Positions 24,700 to 35,500 of a stretch of 64,000 nt of DNA are shown here, in pieces. Within the stretch, counting starts at the first letter, position 1; each line of letters starts with the position of its first letter. A model generated the notes under the pieces. That model saw nothing but the letters and a program-made list of their open reading frames with translations. It was not told the DNA's origin and did no database searches. The position numbers were made by a program, and so were the translations under genes. The DNA comes from Strix aluco (Eukaryota > Chordata > Aves > Strigiformes > Strigidae). The DNA is taken from assembly GCF_031877795.1 (NCBI RefSeq), contig NC_133943.1:12765001-12829000 (forward strand), read 5' to 3'.

Positions 24700-27600
24700 A
24701 GGTGAATGTCAACTGTTGCTGGCAGTCAGCTGCTTAGGGACTTTGTGGCACATTTTATCTGTCCTTATGAGTTAACATAGTAGATTTGACAAAGTGAACA
24801 CAGTCAATAAAGTAGCACATTGGATTGAGATTAGCTCCTTGAAATAAACGTTTCTTGGAAAACAAGTATTCAAATCTGTTTAGTAATAGCTGCTTCCCAG
24901 AGTTGGATAAGTAAGGCCTCTTTACCATACCTAAAACTAATTCTGAAATTTACGGTAATACTCTGTTTGGATTGAAAAATTATGAGAGAAATTTTGGCCT
25001 CATCAGCAAACTCATACTGGTTTCCATTGAGCTGGGACGTACTGTTTGAATGCATGTATGTTAATTGTGGGTCTCTGATAGTTTTCTACTTTTACCATTG
25101 TATCTTGTCTTTTCTCAACTTCTTACCTCTCCAAATTGTTATTTTGAAGAAGAACAAGCAATTACTTGGTGAACAAATGTTTATTCACTCTAATGATCCT
25201 GTTACATCAGATAAAATACTACTGCATATTTTTCTGAGTGAGAACATTTGTCACAATTATTGATATATTGCTTTTATTTTTGCAGTCCCGAAAGGAGCAC
25301 AAATGTGATGCCAAATAAGCTGCTGCAGCATATCATTAATTGAGTTATTCTGCATGGGAGGATGTTATCTGGCTGCATTCCAGGAAGAGTTGATGCACAG
25401 TAGTTTGTTCCCATTCATATGATGGAGTGCCTCACATTGAGGACATCAACAGTGCTAAAAAAAGGGCACATGAAATAGCTAAAAAACATATTCTCAGACA
25501 CCATGCATACCTGGGAAGAATATACAAGCCAAGACAGATACTGATATGGTCGTGAGTGGGAATTCAGACCTCTTAGTGATTCCAGTGCATGTTTATACAC
25601 AACCCAGTACACAGGCTCCTTCAATTTTATTGTGTGTGGGTGGTTAGGGTTGTCCACCCATGTGCAATTAACGTATCAGACTTCTAAAGTCTTGCTCAAT
25701 GGAAGATTTGAGAACCAAGTGATGTATTTCATAAGGCATCAAACTGTGCCAAAACATTTGGGTATTTGCCTGAAGGAATGTGAGTTTTCCATTTTCCACA
25801 CCTCAGGATCAAAGGAGCCTTTCTTTAAAATTGCAGGTATCAAGCTGGGACAGATCCCAGCTGAAGGTTTCATAGGTTATTTTAGAAAGTAAAAAAAAAC
25901 CCCAACAAACCATGACTCTCTGCAAAGGCTGGAGCTAATTTTTATTCTTTTTCTTTGTATCTTTTGATGTCTTTAAGATAAATTACAAGGCTGTGATACC
26001 TACTATTGTGCAACTAGATTGTGAATCCTTTGAGTTACTTAGTGTCATACCATTGATGTTTCTGAATGACTTGTTTCTTCACAGATATATGCAAAACAGG
26101 CATTAACAGCTTAATACTTAGCAGTGAATGAATTGGACAGTGAGCATTGAATAGGACTTATTTTAAATGGCCTTCTGTTTTGTATTTTAAGATGTAATTT
26201 CCAGGTGTTTAGCACTTTGAAGTTCTGTCACACTGAAGTCAGTCAAACTGAAATATTTGCGGAAAAGTTTCTTAGATTTTTTCATGTCTCAGGACATAAA
26301 TACATTGGTTTTGCCTCTATTGAAAATATAACTTTTATTAAAAAAGAAGCTACAACTTATGAAGAACTGGGAAAAGATGAAGGTCAACATGGAAAGAGGG
26401 GTGGATGTGAAGCATTTGGACCTGAAATCTAATATTTGTTCTCTCACAGAACCCCTAATTAGACATAAGTCTTTTTTTTCCTTCTGCTGTTAACAGGTGC
26501 CTGCTTACCCAGTTCTAATGGCTGAAGCAGGTAGAGGATAGCAGACTCCTACTGCAACCTATTAGTGCCTCATTAAATACACCAACTATTTGTAAAACAT
26601 TCTTTAAGATGAGGAGCACCCACAAAAAGCCCTGGAGGGAATTAGTCAGTCTCCCTTCAGTACAGATTTAGGGAGGTGTGGTAGGCAAAACCTAAAGCCA
26701 CATGTTGAATGATGAGTATGAATAGAAAGCTGGAGGAGCTGCTATGTGTCTGCTATGTGTCTATACAATAAATGACTCTCATACCATAAGGGCCTCAGGA
26801 ATAAACCTAGTTCTCTCATTATGTTATTTCAGCAGCTTTGACTTTGCAATCTAAAGGGGGGGCGGGGGGGGGGGGGGCAATTTTGTACATTGTGCAGCCT
26901 GATTGAATCTATGCATTGTGACATTATAAGAAGGTTTCCAGATTATTTGCAGTGCAACAAGGAGAGGAATTAAGAGAGAGAAGTGCAAGGATTAACTGAC
27001 ACATCAACTATTATTTTCCTGACTGAATGGAGTATGTTAGGAAATGATCTCCAGTGTATGGCACCACTGTAGTGAATATTTGTGCTGTGATATTAACACC
27101 TTTTTATACACTCTAGAGAGTTCCTCAGAGATGAGAAACTGTCTGACAGTTTCTAAAGCAGATATTCAGAGGCACTTGGATCCATGTAAGGCCCAGGAAA
27201 TGGATAATCAAGGACTGAAGCCAACTTTATGTCTTGAAGAGCAGCCATCTTACAGTTAACTTGATTTCTGCACAAAAAGGGGCAGTTTCAAGCTGTGCTT
27301 TGTTATTTTTCTGAAGAATCTTAGACAATGACTTTCCTCACTACGGACTCCTCATTACCTCATGATCTATGCCAGAAAAGCTTCCTATAGGGCAGTTTAA
27401 CTCACTTTACGGGATCATGGCACAGAAAGGCATATTCCTCTAAAGGTAATAGATCAATATAGTCTTTGTCAGGATACTTGTAAATTTAGTCTGAGCATTT
27501 CTGAGAGTGAAAACTGGGCTGAATCAAAGTTAATGAGAGGTTTCAATGATTGGTTTCAATGGTGCCAGGGTTTCAACCCAGATATCTGAAGAACAGGAAC

Positions 27601-28600
27601 GTCCTACTACTTCTGAACACTGTACCAACAGTGTTAGAGAGAAACCTCAAAGACCTCAACATGTCTGTCAGCCTGGTTTCAGTTGCAAGTCTCCTGACCA
27701 CAAAGGCCAGTGAACTTCAATGTACTCTTAGACTGCAAAAAAAACCAATCACTGCAGCAGAGGGTTTAGAAGAGACTGCGGACTAACAGACATCACTTTT
27801 CTGTGTTGTCCTGTACAGTTTTATAGGCCATGAATTTGGTAGCATTAATCAGTAATATTACTTCTCCCTACATACATTGCCTCAGAAGTAGTGTGTAATA
27901 TTCTGGTAGGAAATTGAAGAGTGATATTAACCATTCTTCTTAAAAGATCACAAGTAAACCAAATTTTCTTGTTTTCAGATGTATTTATTATTAGGTCCTT
28001 TGTAAAACAAGCATGGTAAATTGCATTTATAGCAGAAATAAGATGCATACACTTAATATTAATAAATACTAACAGCACTTGTAGCTAGATTATCAATAGT
28101 TTTCTGAAATATCAGATACTTCCCACACTTCAATGTTTAAATATCTTAAATTACCACCCATTTCTAAGACTGGAAAAAAAGGAAGCAGGGATTAAGGCCT
28201 AAATCATCAAAGATATTTTAATGTATTTTGCCCTCCTGAAAGTCAGGACTTAGGTCATTTGGCAAAAATGTACAGGCTTCAACACATGCTTCTGCTTCTT
28301 TCCAGACCTGGGGACTTACACTGTAAGCAGTTCAGAACCAGGATTTGAGGGTTTTTTTTCCTCAGGTTCTGTAAGGACACCTAGGACATGTTTCAGTAGT
28401 AGGGAAATACTTTTAAAATTAACTATAAAAATCTGTATTCTAAAACTCTAACTTCGATTAGATGTTTAACATCCACATATAAAACCAGTTACCAAATGCT
28501 CTCTGAAATATCAGATACACTGCAGTTAAACTTTTAAATAATTTAAGCTGCCTTGATTTCAGTTGCAGATTCCTGACTACTTGTGCCCTGTGGTTTTGCC
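24700..28600. other. Intergenic DNA between CR1 and the IL12B 3' end
   Basis: No gene was recognised. It contains a G-run at 26856-26877 and an imperfect short tandem repeat near 26738-26764. Small open frames on both strands lack domain signals. Confidence 0.5.
26856..26877 (+). repeat. Poly-G run (G7-C-G14)
   Basis: Twenty-one G in 22 bases, capable of G-quadruplex formation. The length of such runs is often unreliable in assemblies. Confidence 0.9.
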
Positions 28601-28625
28601 TGTGGCACAGCAGGTCTGAACTAAT

Positions 28626-28631
28626 TTTATT
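28626..28631 (-). terminator. IL12B: Candidate IL12B poly(A) signal
   Basis: This is the first canonical AATAAA on the minus strand after the IL12B stop codon, about 1 kb downstream. An AGTAAA variant occurs nearer, at about 29015-29020, and could serve instead. Confidence 0.35.
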
Positions 28632-29111
28632 GTCAGAAAACTCCACTGCAAGAGATGCACTGGGTACACATGGGTCACTGAATATAGGGCCTCTAACGAT
28701 CACAAGCATGAAAGAAATGGAGTTTTGTTTAGAAGGTGTTATATTCAGCTATTGGCTCCCATTTCCTTTCCTGTTCATGAGAGGTGGCAACAGGACTCTC
28801 AACCACAGCAACTCAAAGCAGCCTCCACGCCAGCACTCCTGTTGCTCCCACTGCAGCTTGGGTTCAGCTGGAAGTGTAGGGCTTTGAGAGTGGTTCATTT
28901 CATGCAACAACCATTTGCAGTGTTCACCAGCTGGGCATCAACATGATGTAAGCAAAGACAGCTGACAAAATGCAACAGCTAACATTTTTAGGACTCTGAA
29001 CTTGCAATTCCTTCTTTTACTAAAACATCTGCCATCAGACTGGATGATGAGGATGGCCCTCATACATAGCTGGCTCATGCAGCCAAGGCTTTCTATGCTG
29101 ATACGTCTCAA

Positions 29112-29144
29112 CAAAATAAATAAATAAATAAATAAAATAAATAA
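29112..29144 (-). promoter_or_regulatory. IL12B: AU-rich element block 1 in IL12B 3' UTR
   Basis: On the transcribed strand this is a run of overlapping ATTTA pentamers, including TTATTTATT nonamers. Such elements recruit mRNA decay and translation regulators in cytokine transcripts. The plus strand reads as an AAAT microsatellite, so it may have arisen by slippage. Confidence 0.6.
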
Positions 29145-29266
29145 TCAAATAATTAAACAGTTAAATAATGGAATACTAAACCAGTTCTTTCAGTAAGTTA
29201 CTTTTCAAATAAATTAACACAGTTTGAATAGCAACTGCCATTATCTGGCATTGCAAGTCATGTCAA

Positions 29267-29325
29267 GTAAATAAATAATAATAAAAAATAAATAGATAGA
29301 TAAATAAATAAATAAATGCAATACA
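29267..29325 (-). promoter_or_regulatory. IL12B: AU-rich element block 2 in IL12B 3' UTR
   Basis: A second cluster of overlapping ATTTA motifs, interrupted by CTATCTA, lies nearer the stop codon. Together with block 1 it gives the 3' UTR a class II-like AU-rich structure. Confidence 0.6.
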
Positions 29326-29598
29326 ATAACATGCAGAACCTTCAATAACAGCTGACAGCAATGTATCAAAATACTAGACATGTTAATATAACATGATGTA
29401 TGCTAAAGGTGTTACTCAAATGTGGGGAATTGAAAAGAGCTGCTAAAATCAGGACCCTACTAATCTAATATAAAAAAGATATTATATGGCTTCTTAGTAA
29501 TCTCAAATGCAGATTTTTCTTCTAATTATGTTTTTGTGCTAATTCATTCTTTGCTTTCTTTAGGAGCATTGTGCCAGTCTTCTAGAATCTCTTACTGG

Positions 29599-32500
29599 TT
29601 ATCTGTAAGATAAAAGAAATTTACATAAGAATTATCTTTATTTTCCTCAGACCTAGATTTTCAGTCCCCTCTCTCTCTCTTCACCTTCTTTCTCATTTTA
29701 CTGGTAAAACTCAGCTGTATATGGATTGACACCCAACATAAACTATCAATGCACAGAAAGGATAAAAATGAGCATGGGTTACTCTAGCAATGGCCAAATG
29801 ATCATGTATTTCTTAAAGAGTATTTTATAATTGCCTAGTTGGGTAGAACCCTACCCATGTCCATGAACCTACATCCATTGTTTCCTCTCTGATTTAAATG
29901 GATTCTAATTGTTTCCTCTTTTGTTTTTTTTTTTTTAAGGGAATCATCTTTTAGACAGCCCAGTACATTTACATGTTTATTCTCTCACAGATATTTAATT
30001 TAAAAATGTTCAGGAGACAAAAAACAGTTATGAGGAAATGTGAAATAAATGAGTATTTAAGAAGCAGAAGTAGTTCATAGACTCCTTACTCTCCTAAGTA
30101 AGGAATCATCCCTGCCTCTCCAGTAGAAGGTTCTTTAATTCTCACCTGCAAAGTGAAGACCACTCACTCCAGGATGAATTGTAATAGCGATCCCTGGCCT
30201 GCACAGAGATCTTGTCTTTTGGTCCAGCTGTTGGAATCTGCATAGACTGCTCATCAGTATCATAGACCTATGAACAGGGCACAGCTCCATCAGCAGATTG
30301 TAAAGGCAAGCAGAACATACAATACAGTGCCACATAGATTGCAACAAGCACGTGTAACTCAAAAAACCCACTGGTAGCCTGTTGTTTCAAAGGCACCACC
30401 AATCTTCACCCACAGATACCAAAGTCATGAGGACTTTTGAGAACTTGAGTCTCAGTAGAAACAAACTAAAAAGCCCACTTCCCACTGAAGTTAGTGTTGC
30501 AGAGTGGTCCAAACCCCAACCTGAGGCAGTCATTAAAACAAAGGGTTGATCTGTTTATCTGGGTTTTTCTCTTTTTTCTTCTTCCCCCAGAGTGGGAACC
30601 CTAAAAGACAGAAGCTGCTGCTTTTCAGTATCGTTGAAATTCCCACTGAGGACTTGTGGCTAATACAAGAAGCACTCCGTAGCCTCACCAGTTTCTCTAC
30701 CTAATCGTACGAGACAACTCTACTAAAACCGAGGAGTCAGCACTGGGAGAATGGCCCCATCTGCTGGTACAGGCTTGCTTATTTTTTTCACACAGAAAAA
30801 GACATCCTCTAGTGTCTTTGGTTTAATCAGTTGACAAACTGGAATGATCATTATATTTGTTTACTTTTCTGATTGCTGGACCAAGGAAGGGCAGCGCTGC
30901 AGCTAAGGACCTGCACTGTGGTCAACTGGTTTGTGTGCCAGTTCTGCTGCCGATTTCTTTGCCAACCTAGGCAAATCGCCACCCTGCTGTCATGTACCCT
31001 TTAGTGTATCCATGCACATTAGCAAAGGAAGCAAAACCATTTTGTGATTTAAAGCTAATACAGAGTAGTAATGTTTAGTTAACAATTAACTAATAATTGG
31101 AAAGTGAGTGGCGAAGACTACAGTCTCCACAGAAATGCTACCAAATGAGTCACTGATTCCTTATTTGCCAATTCACCTATAAAGAAAGTCTGAGCTACCC
31201 AGGTACAAAAACCGTACAAGGAAAACAGTGCAACAGATCCTAGACTTCTTGATTTGGAAACTGGGATTTTCCCACATTAGGACCCACACAGCCTACTAAT
31301 GCATTAGTAAATACTTTTCTCACGCTACACAGCTATGCAATGCTGGGCACGATTTTATCTCCCCAGTTACATCAGGGTTGCATCCACCCAGAGTGTGTTG
31401 TTTGGATCTTACTGGGAAGAGTAGGTCTTTTTCTAGAACTGGGAAGGAGGTCTTTTTCTGCCAAGAGAGAACCTTGCCACATTGGTCTTGGCACTTTTTT
31501 TAAAAAAACTTTTAGTCCATGGTTCTTGCATACTAAGTTTGTATTACTTATACTGTCTGTTCAAGCAAGAAAATTGTATTTCAAGTGTTGTATCTCTACC
31601 TGGCTTTCGTGTTTCTTTGTACTTTCAACTTTGACCCTGAAAGTCAAAGGGAAGTATGACTTTGGTGTGCTCCATGTTCTGGGATATGTCCAGGTCACTG
31701 TTCCATTTGTGGCCACATACTGACATTGGGGTGGGTCAGGTTTTACTGCAAGAGAAAATATAGAAGGAATTAATTCACATTAGCAGTACAATATCAGATG
31801 TTGGTGTACTACTGTTGATAGTTTTATAGGAATCAGCTTTGGGAGCCTCCATGAGATTAAGAGAGGAGTAGGCGTGATGTGTAAGAACTGCCTTGTACGC
31901 TTCTTATGGAAAATTAAGCACTCTCCCAGAGACTCTCTGAGTAAGATCCTTCTTTTTTTCTGTCTGGAGAGTTGCAGAGGGCTCTGTTGGACACCGAGGA
32001 ATATGTTCAACCCCTGCAGACTGTTAGGGCATTTAGCAAAACATCTGTTTCTTTAGGATGCTGCTTCATTTTCCTGTGCCCTGTGGCAACATGGTCACAA
32101 CTGGTCCTCTCATTTCCTGTCAGTTTCTACCAAGCCGCCCTGGATGCCCATCTGCAAGAACGGGTCAGGAGGGAAGCATACACGGCGTTAACCATTATCT
32201 GAGTAACTCTGCAGTTCTCAGAGAAAAGCCTGCTGGGTTATTGGTTTTTCGCTGACTTCTCCCACACACAACTTCCAAAACATGTCCATCTAATAGAGAA
32301 GGCTACAGAAACTTCTGGGAGATGTGGGAGTGAGAGGGTTGGAGGTCACAAGCTAGGGAGATGTTGCTTCTTCACTTCCTCATCCTCTTCCGGACTGCTG
32401 CTATGATTTGTTGTCCCCTGTTCCTGTAACTGGAGGCTTGATACAGATTTACAGTAGAATAGGGCAGGGATTCCCAAGCTTGGTTTGATCAGCTACCATT

Positions 32501-35500
32501 GTTAGTTCCACTATCAGCAGTAAGAATAAAGCTAAGAATTAATCATGATTCCTCGTCTACTCACTGATATCTCTGATGAAGAAGCTGCTGGTGTAGTTCT
32601 CATATTCCACCTCGTCAATGACCTCCAGGAACATCTCAACTGGCTGGTGCTCTTCAGCAAACGGACAGTAGTTTTCTTTCTGGCATTGGGCTGTATATTC
32701 AGTATATTCAGTCACTGATTTATCAGTATGAGCTACAGGGCTGCTGCAGGTTACGTCTCCTTGAGAACTGAATAGAGAACAGAGAAAAATACTGGAAATG
32801 CTGGTTCGTTCTGAGAATTTCTTGCCACAGTAATAACATGTAGTTAGTAGGGTAATGTTTTGATGTTGCCTGTATCATTTTATGGCTGCACTTCAACAGC
32901 TGCAGAAACAGTTCAGTGGGAGTTCTATCTCATTTCTTATTATCACTGTCCCATGACAAGCGTATCTTAGTTCCTTAGCCTTTTCCAAAACCTTGCTGGA
33001 AGAAATAAGGGAAGGTTAAAATGTATCCATTGGGAGATTAAAAAAAAAAAAAGAAAAAAAAAAAGCCGTCTATAAATTACTACCTGAATCTGATTCTATT
33101 TTTGCATTCAGCAAAATAAAACACTTTGCAGTTGTTTCTTCTTTAACAAACTCAAGTGACCTTTGTTCAAGCACTCCATGTTTTGGAGAAACCCCCAAGA
33201 GTAGTGGGAGGTAGGAAATCCCCACAAGGTTCCCCTCACATATTTCCCTCACAGGTTTCTGTAGTGTTCCTCAACAGAGACTTGTCAGTGGACATGTGGC
33301 TTTTGCAGTGGGTGCAGCCTCCCACTCCCTTAATTCCGCTGGATCTGCTGTGAAGGGACTCAGTGCTATGATTGTTTCTGCTTTTGGCTCAACTTCCTCT
33401 CTCTCCCCTGCATGAACTGTTTTTGATATTGCTTAAGTTATTCTGTGGCTGTACTGTAGCAGCTGTAACAGTCCAGTGGGGGTTGTTCCATTTTCAAGTC
33501 TTTATTAATTTCTGAGCAACTTCCATGCCCTTATTAGTTAAGTTAGTCCCAGTGATGGCTCAAAACATTTTGCAGATATTCAGACTCTGAAAGTGGGATT
33601 CCTCGCTTTCTACACACCCTCAATAGCCCAAACCCCAGGATCTCCTACACAGAGTAACACAAAGGGCTGTTCTGGCCTTACTATGAGGTTGTTAAGGAAA
33701 GTACAAGCTTTTACCCTTTTAGACTTCTGATTGTGAACTTCACATTTGGACTCTCATTTTCTGTCATCCATGAACATATGAAAATTCCAGAGTAGTTCTT
33801 TGCCTCACATTTTAGAAATGTCCTGTTTGGCTCTACATGGAAAAAGAAAGAACACGTCATTTATTCACTCTTTTTGCCAAAACGGTCAAAGCACAAAGAA
33901 AACAGTAATTCAATAGACTCCCATCTACTTTGGCAGGTGGTAGGTATGTAGGCCAACACAGTCTCATACTGCCACTTGGGCAGCCACCTGTAGTTAAAAG
34001 CCCATATAACACACAGTGGCTGAAGGCTGGTTTACATGGCACCACGTTAACCACATCTACATGGTTAATGACCGGAGCTAGAGCATAGCCAAGCTGTTGC
34101 AAGAGAGCTGCCAGTAAGAGATCTACATAGACAAATCCATTGTTCCTTTCACAACGAAATATTGCAGCTATTCAGCTGGCAAACCTCTGTATTTGTTACC
34201 CCACGCGTGAGAGTGCACGCAGTGGATAATCTCACATCTTCACACACTGGGGCACTTGATGGGGGATGTTTCCAGTGTAAGAAGTGAATGAGGCCTCAGT
34301 ATAGGTGTGTGTTTTGTTTCTGCTGCCCAGCACTGCAGACTTTCAACAACTCTATATTGTACCCTGGATTTAGCTGGCTACTGCATCTAATATGTGGATC
34401 CAGGAGCCGGGGAAAAAGCCTTGGAAATTCTAAGTTCCTGGCACTACAGCAAGGGACTGCAATATGAGATATAGATGAGTGAGGTTCATGCAGCAAATGC
34501 AAAACATCACAGGCTTACCCCAGTGGGTTAATTGTGAATGGAGAAGCCTAAATGACAGCACTTAAAATCTAGGTCAGTCCCTGGTTCTGTCAGATCATGT
34601 AGCCCTGGTTTTTCAAACCCCTTCCTGAGTGCTGGGTCTGTGAAGTGGAGGCAAAGCAAGTCAATTGCTCTCCCACCAGAAAAGCAGTGGTGTGGTACTG
34701 ACATTATCCTGTATCTAATAATTCCTACCATCACTCCATCTTCTAGGTCTAGAGAGTCCTAAATTAATCCCATGGCACCTGATTCCTATGCTGCTCATCA
34801 GCCGCACCATATACAGACCCACCAAAGTAATCATTTGCCTTTCACTGTTAGTAAAGCATTTGAAGAAGACCCATTTTGAGGTGGATATTTCTCATGCATT
34901 TCTCCAGAAAGCTCCCTCTGGTCCTCACAAAGCTCTAATGCACTAAGCTGAGCAAGAAACATCACATCATCCTATGACAGTACCTTTAAAGCTTTTCAGA
35001 ATTGACCTTATCATTTGCCCATTGGAGTCTATTTTAGTTATGAGGAAGAAATCATAGCTGATGATTTCATGAGTATTAGCTGTCAGACAGGTGTAGTTGC
35101 CAGCATCTGGGAACTCCTTCACTTCAGCGATCAGAGTCTTTCCAGTTCCTTTCAGTTCGGTGCCCTTTTTCCAGTAAACTGGCAGTGCTTCGTCAGATGT
35201 GTTACAGGTGAGCTCCAGTCTTTTAGCTGGTGTCTCATCATTCCACTCTGATTCAATGACGTACACTGGACATTGCGGAGAAAGACATGTTAGCAGCTAC
35301 TCATACATAACAGTGTGAAGATTGAACTGAGCCCTTGTTTTCAGCTCTACTCTGCAGGAAAACTGCTAATAAATCTCTGGCTTTCTTTCCCAAGGCCTCA
35401 CCATCACCTGGAAATCTTTATTACATGAAGAGGTTTGACTTAGAAATTTACAGTGTATCTAGAACCTGCTGATCAATAGGGATGACATTTTAATGGAAGA

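Larger units (their letters stand above)
28610..29602 (-). other. IL12B: IL12B last exon (end of stop codon and 3' UTR)
   Basis: The acceptor TTTCTTTTATCTTACAG is excellent. The first exon base is an A that completes the AG left by exon 7 to make an Arg codon, and TAA follows at once (29599-29601). The rest is 3' UTR with two AU-rich blocks. Human IL12B likewise splices just before its stop. The 3' end is estimated from the first AATAAA and is not certain. Confidence 0.7.
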
